A stretch of 51,453 nt of DNA from Chitinophagaceae bacterium (lineage in GTDB: Bacteria > Bacteroidota > Bacteroidia > Chitinophagales > Chitinophagaceae). The notes beneath the pieces are model-generated. The model was not told the origin of the DNA, made no database searches, and was given only the letters and a program-made list of their open reading frames with translations. The DNA is taken from positions 1 through 51,453 of the forward strand of contig CANCRO010000006.1 of the NCBI GenBank assembly GCA_947380605.1. Direction: 5' to 3'. Shown here piece after piece: positions 1 through 9,060 of the stretch. A program made the position numbers and the translations under genes. Positions within the stretch are counted from its first letter, which is position 1. Every line of letters starts with the position of its first letter.

Positions 1-1166
1 ATTGCCATAATTGCTACCTGTGGTTGGTTAATAATAGGAGTTCCCATAATACTTCCAAAGGTTCCAATATTAGTTAAAGTAAACGTTCCATCAGCTGTAT
101 CAGCTGGTTTTAGTTTTCCAGTTCTAGCAGCATTCGCTAATCCATTAACTTGTTTAGTTATGCCAATTAAATTTAATTGATCCGCATTTTTAATTACTGG
201 TACAATTAAATTCCCATCTGGCAATGAAGTAGCCATTCCGATATTCAGATTTTTCTTAACAATAATTTTATCGCCAACAACTGAACTACTTAATAAAGGA
301 TATTTTTTTATTGATTTTACTATAGCTTCAATAAATAAAGGAGTAAAGGTTATTTTTTCACCTATTCTATTTTCGAAATCTTTTTTTATTTTCTCTCTCC
401 AAACTACCATATTCGTTACATCACATTCTGCAAAACTCGTCACATGAGCACTAGTATTTTTACTTTCAACCATGTGATTTGAAATGAGCTTTCTCATTCG
501 ATCCATTTCTATAATTTCGGTATTTGCTTTATTATCATAATGGATTGAAGGGGTAGAAATATTTTCGTCTTTGGATTGATTAGTAAACTCTTTTTGAGAA
601 AAACTACTAATTGATGTGTTAGAATATTCTGAATCTAATTTATTTACTTTTTCCTTTACATAGGCTAGAATATCTTTCTTACTCACTCTTCCATCCTGAC
701 CAGTTCCTACTATATTTTCCAATTCTAACATACTAATTCCTTCTTGCTGGGCAATATTAATTACTAAAGGTGAATAGAAGCGGTTGGTATCATTTTCTGA
801 ACTTTTTTTGAAAGTTTCATTATTTGCAGGAGGGTAATAAGGAACTTCTATGTCAATCTTTTCCTCATTATTGATAGGTTTTTGTGTATCGGGTAAAATG
901 TTTTTTCGAACAATATTATCTCCTTCTTTCACCCTAATAGTAGCTATCACTGTGCCAATGGGTACTATGTCATTTTCTTGATATATAATTTCCTCAATTA
1001 CCCCTTGAACACTTGAAGGTATTTCACTATCAACTTTATCTGTTGCTATGTCTAAAACAGTCTCATCTTCTTGAACAGTATCGCCAGGCTTTTTATGCCA
1101 CTTTAAAATGGTAGCTTCCATGATACTCTCCCCTAATTTTGGCATAATCAGATCTACTAAAGCCAT
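1..1166 (-). CDS. 2-oxo acid dehydrogenase E2 (dihydrolipoamide acyltransferase), C-terminus cut by window edge
   Basis: E2 core subunit of a 2-oxoacid dehydrogenase complex, which transfers acyl groups from its lipoyl arm to CoA. I translated this frame by hand from the ATG at 1164-1166; 388 residues are visible. An N-terminal lipoyl domain (about 1-77) carries the lipoylated Lys44 in a TDKVDSE motif. A Pro/Glu/Asn/Ser-rich linker follows. A peripheral-subunit-binding domain (about 131-167, with GQDGRVSKKDI) comes next. The acyltransferase domain begins near residue 215. The catalytic HRxxDG motif lies beyond the window edge and cannot be checked. A single lipoyl domain fits branched-chain or general 2-oxoacid E2 as well as pyruvate E2, so the substrate is left open. 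No E1 or E3 gene is visible. Confidence 0.93.
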   Translation of the reverse strand, partial: MALVDLIMPKLGESIMEATILKWHKKPGDTVQEDETVLDIATDKVDSEIPSSVQGVIEEIIYQENDIVPIGTVIATIRVKEGDNIVRKNILPDTQKPINNEEKIDIEVPYYPPANNETFKKSSENDTNRFYSPLVINIAQQEGISMLELENIVGTGQDGRVSKKDILAYVKEKVNKLDSEYSNTSISSFSQKEFTNQSKDENISTPSIHYDNKANTEIIEMDRMRKLISNHMVESKNTSAHVTSFAECDVTNMVVWREKIKKDFENRIGEKITFTPLFIEAIVKSIKKYPLLSSSVVGDKIIVKKNLNIGMATSLPDGNLIVPVIKNADQLNLIGITKQVNGLANAARTGKLKPADTADGTFTLTNIGTFGSIMGTPIINQPQVAIMA

Positions 1167-1356
1167 ATTGAAATTTGTATTTTTAATTTAATCAATAGCA
1201 ATTTAGTCAAAGGTGATGCTTAAATTGATTTTATTACTAATTAAAGGTAATTATTTCCTCTAATACTATTCAAATGTTACTTATACATATAAATTATTTA
1301 TCAAATATATAAAGGTAAGTAACAATAAATGGGAGTATAAATAATCCCTTATCTTA

Positions 1357-2607
1357 TTAACTGAGCGAAAGAATATATTTTCTTAACATATTAAGCGCAG
1401 TGGAAGCAGTAAGTTCGATATTTCTTGTTCGATCAAAACGAAAAGTAAACTTTTCAGTAAGTATTTTATCTGAATTACCTACAGCTATCCAAACGGTACC
1501 CACTGGTTTATCTTTCATACCACCATCAGGTCCCATTATTCCAGACACGGCAATTGTATAATCTGTACAAAGTGATTGAAGAGCCCCTTTAGCCATTTGA
1601 ATGACTACTTCTTCACTTACCGCACCTTTTGATTCTAATATTGAATGATTAACGTCTAAAAGCGATTCTTTTGCATTGTAGGAATAACTAATGATGCTTC
1701 CACTATAATAGGAAGATGCACCTGCTTTTTCTGTCAATAAATGAGCAATATATCCACCTGTACAACTTTCAGCGGTTGAAATAGTTTGATGCTTAGCTTT
1801 TAAAAGATTAGCAACTACTTGTTGCATTGGTTCATCTTCAGTAGTAACTAAAAATTCAGCAACAATTTTTTGAAGATTTATAAAGTAATGTTGAATCTCA
1901 TCTTCTGTAGATTGAATAGCTGAGCCAGTAGAGGATAGGCGCAAACGAACCATTCCATAATTGGGCAGATAAGCTAGCTTAATATGTGTTGGGAGTTCTT
2001 TTTCAAAATCTGTCATCATCTCTGCAAGAAAACTTTCGCCCACACCAGCAGTCAATAAAGTTCGGTGAGCTATATGAGGAAATTGAAAATAATTGTTTAA
2101 AAGAGGAATTACATCATCTAGCATCATTCCTTTCATTTCATGCGGAACTCCTGGCATACTGACAAATATTTTACCTCCTTTCTCGAACCACATTCCAGGA
2201 GCAGTACCTCTTTTGTTTAATAAAACTTTGCAATTGTCTGGTACTTCAGCTTGTTTTAGATTTCTTTCTAATATAGGCAGTTTATGAATATTAGTAAAAA
2301 TAGTAATAACATTTTGAAGAGCACCCTCATCAACTACTATTTTTCCTGAAAAATATTTACAAAGAAGTGGTTTAGTAATATCATCAGCAGTAGGTCCTAA
2401 ACCACCAGTTATCAAGATGATATCTGCATGTTTGCTTTCTTCATCTAAGGCGGTCCATATTTCATCCCATACATCACCTACTGCTATACGACGAGCAACT
2501 CTTATACCTGATTTATTTAATTGTTGAGCCATCCAAGCACTGTTCGTATCAATAACTTGCCCTATGAGTAACTCGTCTCCAATGGTTATAATACTAGTTT
2601 GAATCAT
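1357..2607 (-). CDS. cinA: CinA-family protein (MoCF-like domain plus nicotinamide-nucleotide amidase)
   Basis: CinA has an N-terminal molybdopterin-binding-like (MoCF/COG1058) domain and a C-terminal PncC-type domain that deamidates NMN in pyridine nucleotide recycling. The N-terminal part shows IGDELLIGQ and TGGLGPTADDITK. The C-terminal part shows the active-site stretch TAESCTGG (about residue 275) and SGIMGPDGG followed by PVGTVW. At 416 residues it has the normal full length. The frame stays open upstream to a TTG at 2632-2634, but the ATG at 2605-2607 begins directly at the conserved MIQTSIITIGDE and is the better start. It is followed downstream on the same strand by the E2 gene, 190 bases away, with no obvious shared function. 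Confidence 0.93.
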   Translation of the reverse strand: MIQTSIITIGDELLIGQVIDTNSAWMAQQLNKSGIRVARRIAVGDVWDEIWTALDEESKHADIILITGGLGPTADDITKPLLCKYFSGKIVVDEGALQNVITIFTNIHKLPILERNLKQAEVPDNCKVLLNKRGTAPGMWFEKGGKIFVSMPGVPHEMKGMMLDDVIPLLNNYFQFPHIAHRTLLTAGVGESFLAEMMTDFEKELPTHIKLAYLPNYGMVRLRLSSTGSAIQSTEDEIQHYFINLQKIVAEFLVTTEDEPMQQVVANLLKAKHQTISTAESCTGGYIAHLLTEKAGASSYYSGSIISYSYNAKESLLDVNHSILESKGAVSEEVVIQMAKGALQSLCTDYTIAVSGIMGPDGGMKDKPVGTVWIAVGNSDKILTEKFTFRFDRTRNIELTASTALNMLRKYILSLS

Positions 2608-2807
2608 GAAAATAAACTGATCGTTTAAATACAAATTTAATATAAAAGTTTGATTGATAACTTTTCAAAGTTTAGTTATACCTAACTCTAAAATCTTATC
2701 TATCACACTTTACAAGACAAAAATTAGTATTAAAAATTTGATTCGTACTATTAAAGCTTTACAATTATAATTGAATTATAATAGTATATTTATCAAAATA
2801 ACAGATA

Positions 2808-3242
2808 ATGCAAGAACAAAATTTTAAGAATCATCCCAAATTAGTCCCTTTATTTCATGGGGTAACTGCTGTACTATTATTGATTGGTTTTATAGGTGCC
2901 ATGATCAATTTTATTCGTTCTGTTTATAATGGAAATAACTTGTTAGAGTCAAGTATAATACTGTTGTTGGTGATAATCGGGTTCTTCTTTTTTTGGTTTA
3001 TTAGAACCTTTTCTCTTGGTGCTCAAGACAGAGCAATACGGGCAGAAGAAAACCTTCGTTATTTTACGATTACAGGTAAATTGTTAGATAATAGATTGAC
3101 CTTACGTCAAATTATCGCTTTGCGATTTGCTCCAGATGAGGAATTTGTTGAATTAGTTGACAGGGCGATTAAAGAAAATTTAAAACCAACGACCATTAAA
3201 CAGTCGATTCAGCATTGGAAACCTGATTATAATAGAATTTAA
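2808..3242 (+). CDS. DUF6526-like small membrane protein
   Basis: A 144-residue protein with two hydrophobic segments (about residues 18-38 and 48-68). These are followed by a charged cytoplasmic tail of about 75 residues that includes GAQDRAIRAEENLRYF and LRQIIALRFAPDEEF. The N-terminal NHPKL.PLFHG pattern and the overall plan match, from memory, the Bacteroidota family DUF6526, which has no known function. The tail is rich in Arg and Glu and could contact a partner. Its stop codon overlaps the stop of the convergent thioesterase gene by four bases. The coding call is strong; the family name is moderately sure. Confidence 0.8.
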   Translation: MQEQNFKNHPKLVPLFHGVTAVLLLIGFIGAMINFIRSVYNGNNLLESSIILLLVIIGFFFFWFIRTFSLGAQDRAIRAEENLRYFTITGKLLDNRLTLRQIIALRFAPDEEFVELVDRAIKENLKPTTIKQSIQHWKPDYNRI

Positions 3243-3655
3243 ACTGGCTTAAAGTATTTTTCTAGTTTTAATTTAAGCGCAGAAGGTATTTGGCTTTTTT
3301 TCATTTCATTCGCTTCCATAAAGTAGAGGGTTACATCCCCAATATTTATCAGTTCACCTTGTTCATTAAATATTTCTGAATGAAAAACGATTTTATGATG
3401 AATTGGTAATTCTCTTAAAGTAGTCCTTACAGTAATTAGGTCGTCGTATTTAGCAGGGCGTATGAATCGACTATGAATATCTACTACAGGCATAATAATC
3501 CCCATCGCTTCAATGTCTTTATAAGTGAAACCTATTTCTCGGATTGCCTCACCTCTTCCTATTTCATAAAACTGAGCATAATGACCATGGTATACTACAC
3601 CCATTTGATCTGTTAGCGCATAATGAATTCTTATTTTTGTTTCAGTCGTATACAA
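3239..3655 (-). CDS. Hot-dog fold acyl-CoA thioesterase (YbgC/4HBT type), TTG start
   Basis: A 138-residue single-domain protein of the 4-hydroxybenzoyl-CoA thioesterase family, expected to hydrolyse acyl-CoA or acyl-ACP thioesters. The diagnostic N-terminal motif DQMGVVYHGHYAQFYE carries the catalytic Asp (residue 16), followed by GRGEAIREIG, which helps build the active site. The start is TTG at 3653-3655. The next in-frame ATG falls inside the catalytic motif, and a stop lies a few codons upstream, so no ATG start is possible. It lies upstream of doxX on the same strand but is 60 bases from the doxX start and convergent with the DUF6526-like gene. The physiological substrate cannot be told from the sequence. 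Confidence 0.88.
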   Translation of the reverse strand: MYTTETKIRIHYALTDQMGVVYHGHYAQFYEIGRGEAIREIGFTYKDIEAMGIIMPVVDIHSRFIRPAKYDDLITVRTTLRELPIHHKIVFHSEIFNEQGELINIGDVTLYFMEANEMKKSQIPSALKLKLEKYFKPV

Positions 3656-3719
3656 ATTGATAATATTTTAAAAAAAGTAATTGTAATTTTTACTGAAATA
3701 AAAATTGCCTAATGATCTA

Positions 3720-4127
3720 TTATTTACTGATCATACTATCTACACTTACTCTGCCAGGACCCAAAAATAATAAAACGATATAGCTAGTTAGAAACAAGGC
3801 ATCAGTTTCTCCTTTTCCAAAAACTTCCCCATGATGAACTTGAAATAGAGCAACACACATGGTAATCATTAATGGTAGTACAGATAATCTAGTGAATAGC
3901 CCCAGCACTAGAAAGAGTGAACAGAAAAATTCAGCAAAAATTACTAAGGTGAGAGAAAAAGTACTACCAATTCCCATAAAATTTAGAAAAGTATTATGTA
4001 AAGAGCTAAAGCGAAGTAATTTATCATACCCATGAGCCATCATTAAAAATCCCAAGCCAAGTCTTAAAAATAACATTGCCGCAGAAAATGCGCCTGCACT
4101 ATACTTAATAGATAATAGTCTTTTCAT
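3720..4127 (-). CDS. DoxX-family membrane protein
   Basis: A 135-residue integral membrane protein with four hydrophobic segments and the DoxX hallmarks: LRLGLGFLMMAHGYDKL in the first helix, FAEFFCSLFLVLGLFTR in the middle and a C-terminal LFLGPGRVSVDS. DoxX-like proteins are linked to quinone- or thiol-associated redox membrane complexes in some bacteria, but most Bacteroidota members are uncharacterised. The ATG at 4125-4127 is the only sensible start. The gene is divergent from the TPR gene across a 196-base gap. The family assignment is firm; the function is not. Confidence 0.85.
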   Translation of the reverse strand: MKRLLSIKYSAGAFSAAMLFLRLGLGFLMMAHGYDKLLRFSSLHNTFLNFMGIGSTFSLTLVIFAEFFCSLFLVLGLFTRLSVLPLMITMCVALFQVHHGEVFGKGETDALFLTSYIVLLFLGPGRVSVDSMISK

Positions 4128-4224
4128 TGGTTATAATTTATTTAGTCAAATTTATAGTTAAATAACAATTATTTGTCATTTTATTAACAGTATTTCAAAA
4201 TCATTTTCGTTCAGTATAAATCAG

Positions 4225-4258
4225 TTATCCACTTATTAACAAACCAATGAAAATTGGT
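4225..4258. other. DnaA-box-like 9-mer and GNRA-loop hairpin in the doxX/TPR divergent gap
   Basis: TTATCCACT at 4225-4233 is one mismatch from the consensus DnaA box. At 4243-4258 a perfect 6-bp inverted repeat, ACCAAT and ATTGGT, closes a GAAA tetraloop. Both are seen directly. A single box in AT-rich DNA is weak evidence for DnaA binding. The hairpin lies upstream of the TPR gene and could be in its leader. Confidence 0.25.
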
Positions 4259-4323
4259 GTAAAATCGAGTAGCAATATAGTTAATTTTACAACATCCTTT
4301 AAATGATCGATATAATTAATACG

Positions 4324-7300
4324 ATGAAGCAATTATTGACCTTGCTAATTTTTTCTGTCCTTATTTCGATACCCGCATTTTCCCAATTAAATCATTCCTT
4401 TACCGATGCGGAGAAAAAGTTTAAAGAAGCTAGTGAATTGTTTAAAAATCAACAATTTGCAGTTGTTTATCCTTTGTTGCAAGAATTAAAATTTCAAAAC
4501 ACTCAACATGCTAATCAATATCCAACCTATTGGGTAGAAGATCTAGATTTCTTCTATATCGTTACAGGTCTTAAGTTAGCTATACCAATAGCAGAAGATC
4601 AAGCTACTCATTACTTAAATTTGATTTTAAATAAGCCAAGAAAGGAACAAATGAATTACCATTTAGGGCAGTATTATTTCAAGAAGAACGACTTTAAAAA
4701 ATCACTTGATAGTTACAAAGCAGCTGGCGTAGAAAATCTAAATAATGAAGAAATAGGAAATGCTAAATTTGAAATGGCCTATTGCTATTTCAATCTAAAA
4801 ATGTTGAAAGAGGCTAAACCACTATTCAATGAAATTCAGCAATTGATTGAAAGTAAATATTATATACCTGCTAATTATTATTTTGGATTCATTAGTTATT
4901 TTGATCACGTTTATGATCAGGCATTAAAATCATTTAAAATAGTTGAAAAAGATGAAGCGTATAAAAACATAGTACCCTACTACATAGCTGAGATTTATTA
5001 TTTTCAACAAAAAAAAGATGCCTCCCTTAAATACGCAGAAAGTATCTCTAATAAAAGTGAATTATTCTACGCAAATGAACTAAATCAATTAATGGGACAA
5101 ATCTATTTTGAAAAAGAATTGTATACTAAAGCGTTTCCATTATTAGAAAATTATATAAAAAATACCAATAAAGTAAGCAAGGAGATAGTCTACGAATTAA
5201 GCTATTGTTATTATAAATCAAACTTACTATTAAAAGCTATAGAAGGTTTTAAACAATTGAGTGGTGTTAGCGATTCTTTAGGTCAAAATAGCATGTATTT
5301 GTTGGGTGATTGTTATTTGAAAACTAATCAAAAAGCGAATGCAAAAAATGCCTTTCAATATTGCGCATTGAATAGTAACAACAAGCAGCAACAAGAAATA
5401 TCACTTTTTAATTATGCTAAACTTTCTTACGAATTAGGATTTCAGGATGTAGCGTTGAAAGAAATGAAATCTTTTATTGCCACTTACCCGTCTTCATCAT
5501 TTTATACCGAAGCCATTGAAATTATTGTCAATTTATTAGATCAGACTAATAATTTTACCGAAGCATTATTGTTGTACGAATCATTTAAAAAGCAAACCAC
5601 TTTGATGCAAAAGGTTTATCCACGTATATTGTATGGCAAAGCAGTGGAATATGTAAATGATCAGCAATTTGGTAAGGGAGAAGAATTATTAAATAAAATT
5701 TTAAGTCTTCCAGTATCAAAAGTAACCCCATTTGCTAATTTCTGGAAAGGTGAAATAGCTTGTCAAGGACAGAGATATGATGAGGCAATCAAGTCACTCA
5801 CTTGTTATTTACAAAGTGGAGCTGGTGCTCAAGGTGAAGCAAATCCTACTACTGCAAAATATAACCTTGGATTTTGTCAACTTAAAAAGGAAAATTACAA
5901 ACAGGCAGTTTTCTATTTTGAATCTATTACTAAAATAGGTCCTCAAACAACCACTTTACAACAAGATGCTTTTTTGCGCTCAGGTGACTGTTATTTTATG
6001 CTAAAGGAATTTTCTAAGGCAAATCTTATCTATGAGCAAATCATTAATAATGCTTTACCTCAAAGTGATTATGCCCTGTTTCAAAAAGCATTAATAGCAG
6101 GTATAAAAAATTCAGAAGCTAAAATTTTAATGCTAAAAGAATTAATTAAAAAATTTCCTAATAGCAATTTAATTTCTACTGCTAATATAGAAATAGCTTC
6201 CACTTATATGTCAGATGAAAAATTTTCAGAAGCTATTCCAGTTCTAATGGTGGTAGTGAATTCATCTTCTGCAGAAGGATTAAAACCAGCTGCATTTTTA
6301 AAACTTGGACTTAGTTATTATAACATGAATGACAACAGCAAGGCTTTAGCATATTATCAGCAATTAATTGAGCTTTATCCTCAATCAGCAGAAGCTGAAG
6401 AGGCAGTAGAAACCATTAGGAACATTTATGTTGAAGAAAACAAAACCAGCGAATACGTAGATTTTATGCGTAAAAATGGAATGAAAATTTCTATTAATGA
6501 AGCTGATTCACTTGTATTTTCATCTGCAGAATTAAAATATAATTCAAATGACTTTTCATCTGCTAAATCAAGTTTAAATAATTATCTAACTAAATATCCA
6601 ACTGGAAGTTTTATTTTGCCTGCCTATTTTATGGTAGGGGATTGTTATTCAAGAAATAAAGAATGGGATAAGGCTTTAATAGCTTACAATAATATTATCA
6701 AAAATGGGTATAGTAATTTTTTTGAAAATGCCTCATTATTCTCTGCAAGAATTAATTATTTTGAATTGAAGAATTATTTAAATGCCAAGAATAATTTTAC
6801 TTCTTTATTGGAATTTACTAACAGTCAGGATTATCAATTAGAAGCTTTAAGGGGTTTAGTTCGTTGCAATTATCAGTTAAAAGATTACGCTACTGCTAAT
6901 GAAGTTGCCAATAAATTAATACTTCAAAAAGGACTTAGTACCGATGATAAATCGATTGCTTTTTTGGTTTTAGGTAAGTCTCAACAAGTTAATACTGATT
7001 ACTTATCTGCTATTGCCTCCTTTAAATCTTGTATGTTGATTAACAAATCTGCATGGGGAGCAGAAGCAAGGTATGAATTAGCTAACTGTTATTTTTTATC
7101 AGGAAATTATTCGGATGCTGAAAAAGCTGCCTTGTCCACAATTAAAGAAACGGGTAATTATGACTTCTGGTTAACCAAAGCATATATTTTGATAGGGGAT
7201 ATTTATTTGCAACAAAAGGATTATTTTAATGCTAAGGCAACCTATCAAAGCGTTTTTAAAAATTCGGTTATTCTAGAACTTAAAAATGAGGCGAAAGTTA

Positions 7301-7350
7301 AATTAGATAAAGCGGTAATTGAAGAAAAATCAGGTTCTAAAGTAAAATAA
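4324..7350 (+). CDS. Large exported tetratricopeptide-repeat protein
   Basis: A 1008-residue protein made almost wholly of TPR-like helical pairs after a signal peptide (residues 1-20; predicted cleavage AFS|Q21). Typical repeat signatures include YYFKKNDFKKSLDSYKAA, CYFNLKMLKEAKPLFNEI, YNLGFCQLKKENYKQAVFYF and YNMNDNSKALAYYQQLIELYP, spread along the whole length. The many repeats suggest an extended periplasmic superhelix used as a protein-binding scaffold. An upstream ATG at 4303 exists, but the one at 4324 begins directly at a normal signal peptide and is preferred. It ends 12 bases before the outer-membrane barrel gene, so the two are probably one operon. TPR scaffolds paired with outer-membrane barrels occur in export systems such as AlgK/AlgE, but no specific homology to those is visible. 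Function unknown. Confidence 0.9.
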   Translation: MKQLLTLLIFSVLISIPAFSQLNHSFTDAEKKFKEASELFKNQQFAVVYPLLQELKFQNTQHANQYPTYWVEDLDFFYIVTGLKLAIPIAEDQATHYLNLILNKPRKEQMNYHLGQYYFKKNDFKKSLDSYKAAGVENLNNEEIGNAKFEMAYCYFNLKMLKEAKPLFNEIQQLIESKYYIPANYYFGFISYFDHVYDQALKSFKIVEKDEAYKNIVPYYIAEIYYFQQKKDASLKYAESISNKSELFYANELNQLMGQIYFEKELYTKAFPLLENYIKNTNKVSKEIVYELSYCYYKSNLLLKAIEGFKQLSGVSDSLGQNSMYLLGDCYLKTNQKANAKNAFQYCALNSNNKQQQEISLFNYAKLSYELGFQDVALKEMKSFIATYPSSSFYTEAIEIIVNLLDQTNNFTEALLLYESFKKQTTLMQKVYPRILYGKAVEYVNDQQFGKGEELLNKILSLPVSKVTPFANFWKGEIACQGQRYDEAIKSLTCYLQSGAGAQGEANPTTAKYNLGFCQLKKENYKQAVFYFESITKIGPQTTTLQQDAFLRSGDCYFMLKEFSKANLIYEQIINNALPQSDYALFQKALIAGIKNSEAKILMLKELIKKFPNSNLISTANIEIASTYMSDEKFSEAIPVLMVVVNSSSAEGLKPAAFLKLGLSYYNMNDNSKALAYYQQLIELYPQSAEAEEAVETIRNIYVEENKTSEYVDFMRKNGMKISINEADSLVFSSAELKYNSNDFSSAKSSLNNYLTKYPTGSFILPAYFMVGDCYSRNKEWDKALIAYNNIIKNGYSNFFENASLFSARINYFELKNYLNAKNNFTSLLEFTNSQDYQLEALRGLVRCNYQLKDYATANEVANKLILQKGLSTDDKSIAFLVLGKSQQVNTDYLSAIASFKSCMLINKSAWGAEARYELANCYFLSGNYSDAEKAALSTIKETGNYDFWLTKAYILIGDIYLQQKDYFNAKATYQSVFKNSVILELKNEAKVKLDKAVIEEKSGSKVK

Positions 7351-7362
7351 TATATATTTATT

Positions 7363-8997
7363 ATGCATATTAAGTACTTACTAAATTGGATCTTGTTTTT
7401 TTTATTTTGTATACCGGTATATTCCCAAAAAGATACCACTAAAAAACAGACGATTGATATTATTTCTAGTTTTAAACCTGAAATACGAAATTCTCCAAAA
7501 TTAAATTTTTCTGCTTCTTACTTAATCGCTGATTCAACCAAAAATTTAGCTCCTTATACTATTCCTTCTTATAATTTATTTTTCAGCTATCAACCTGTTT
7601 CACTTAAGCCTTTAGCTTTACCTATAGATTCTGTTTTGCAGTTAGGTATTAGGAATTTCTTGAAACTCGGTTATGGTAATCTTTCTTCCCCTTTTGCTAC
7701 TGCGAATGTAAATTTTGGTAATGGAATAAATAGCCTGTTTAACTTTTCCGCTAATTATTTCTCCGCTAAGGGTGCCATTGAAAATCAAGATTATTCACAG
7801 TTTAAATCTACGTTTAGCGGAAGTTATTTTTCTCCTTCCAACGAAGTATTTGGTAACATGGGATTGACTATTCAAGATAATTATTTGTATGGTTATGATC
7901 ATTCATTATTTAATTATAAAAAGCAGGATCTTCTACAAAATTTCAATGATTTTCATGCTAGTATAGGCATTAGAAATAAAGTAGTAAATGATTGGCGTAT
8001 TAATTATTCTCCCATTGTTCAATTTTCATTTTTCGACAACTCCCTTAAATTAAAAGAAAATTCTTTCAAATTTACTGTCCCTGTTGAAAAGTCCTTAAGC
8101 GATATTTATTCTGTTAGCTTATCAGCCAAAGCTGATATTAATGCTTACACGTCTAAAAATTTAATTGATAATATTCATTTTAATAACACGTTGTTTCAAT
8201 TTTCTCCAGAATTTATTTTTAATAACAATTTATATACTCTTCACGGTGGTTTAAATCCATCTTGGGATGATGGTCAATTTGTATTACTTCCTAATTTCTA
8301 TGGTCAAGGGATTTTAAATAATTTACCATTAATACTTCAAGCTGGTTATACTGGCCAGTTGATTAGTAATAGCTTCAGAAATTTATCTTTATTTAATCCT
8401 TATTTAAGCCCTTTGTTAAGACAGCAAAATACCCGAGAGAAAGAGTTGTATGTAGGATTTAAATCCTCTTCAGGAAGTCATATTAGTTTCAGTGCTAAAT
8501 TTAGTTATCTCCAATATAATAATTTACCACTTTTTATTAATGATACTGCTTCAGATTATAAATCATTTTTAATTAGTTCAGCAAGTGAAATTAGTAATTT
8601 CCGTATTCATGCTGACCTAAGTTACATCAGTAGCGATCAATTTACGCTTTCCAGTGGGATCACCTATAATGGATATCAAGATTTAAAAAATAATCAAAAA
8701 CCTTGGGGAATTATTCCTTTGGAATGGATTAATTCTATACGATGGCAAGCCACAAATAAATTACTAATTAAATCAGCTACTAAGTTTTTTACAGGTGCAC
8801 CATTTGTATTAAAAAATAATGTTGATCAATCCCTTTCTAATGGTATTGATTTAAGTGTAGGAGCAGAATATTCAATCAATAAACGATTTAGTGCTTGGAT
8901 AGATGTAAACAATATTTTAAATAATAAATACGCGCGATGGTATAATTACCCAATTTATGGGATTAATTTACTTGGCGGTTTTATTATTAAATTTTAA
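7363..8997 (+). CDS. Outer-membrane beta-barrel protein (TonB-receptor-like, no plug domain)
   Basis: A 544-residue exported protein with signal peptide 1-21 (VYS|Q22). It then shows alternating hydrophobic/polar strands rich in Asn, Ser, Tyr and Phe, ending in an aromatic residue (GGFIIKF), as expected for an outer-membrane barrel folded by BAM. The C-terminal part, with SVGAEYSINKRFSAWIDVNN followed by NNKYARWYNYP, resembles the last strands of TonB-dependent receptors. However, there is no plug domain, no TonB box and no carboxypeptidase-like domain, and the length is too short for a full receptor. It follows the TPR gene by 12 bases and precedes the HU/TM gene. Databases would probably label it a TonB-dependent receptor; I would treat it as a barrel of unknown cargo. 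Confidence 0.82.
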   Translation: MHIKYLLNWILFFLFCIPVYSQKDTTKKQTIDIISSFKPEIRNSPKLNFSASYLIADSTKNLAPYTIPSYNLFFSYQPVSLKPLALPIDSVLQLGIRNFLKLGYGNLSSPFATANVNFGNGINSLFNFSANYFSAKGAIENQDYSQFKSTFSGSYFSPSNEVFGNMGLTIQDNYLYGYDHSLFNYKKQDLLQNFNDFHASIGIRNKVVNDWRINYSPIVQFSFFDNSLKLKENSFKFTVPVEKSLSDIYSVSLSAKADINAYTSKNLIDNIHFNNTLFQFSPEFIFNNNLYTLHGGLNPSWDDGQFVLLPNFYGQGILNNLPLILQAGYTGQLISNSFRNLSLFNPYLSPLLRQQNTREKELYVGFKSSSGSHISFSAKFSYLQYNNLPLFINDTASDYKSFLISSASEISNFRIHADLSYISSDQFTLSSGITYNGYQDLKNNQKPWGIIPLEWINSIRWQATNKLLIKSATKFFTGAPFVLKNNVDQSLSNGIDLSVGAEYSINKRFSAWIDVNNILNNKYARWYNYPIYGINLLGGFIIKF

Positions 8998-9035
8998 TAT
9001 ATAATTTAATAATAATTTCCTTTATTAAATTATAC

Positions 9036-9043
9036 TATATTTG
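9036..9043 (+). promoter_or_regulatory. Possible -7 box (TATATTTG) before the HU/TM gene
   Basis: TATATTTG matches the Bacteroidota -7 consensus TAnnTTTG and lies 17 bases before the ATG at 9061. No convincing -33 TTG is found at the normal spacing. It could give the HU/TM gene a transcript separate from the TPR-barrel pair. Confidence 0.3.
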
Positions 9044-9060
9044 TTATTTGATAAATACTT

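Noticed and set aside
2093-2287. 64-codon plus-strand frame inside cinA
   Set aside because: Antisense shadow of a gene with full family motifs; no independent evidence.
4225-4233. Replication origin suggested by a DnaA-box-like 9-mer; similar 9-mers near 26484 and 41298
   Set aside because: Single isolated boxes in AT-rich DNA; no box cluster, no dnaA or repeated 13-mers; dnaE and parE nearby are not origin markers.
7363-8997. True TonB-dependent receptor for siderophore or cobalamin
   Set aside because: No plug domain or TonB box, and too short; only the C-terminal strands resemble one.
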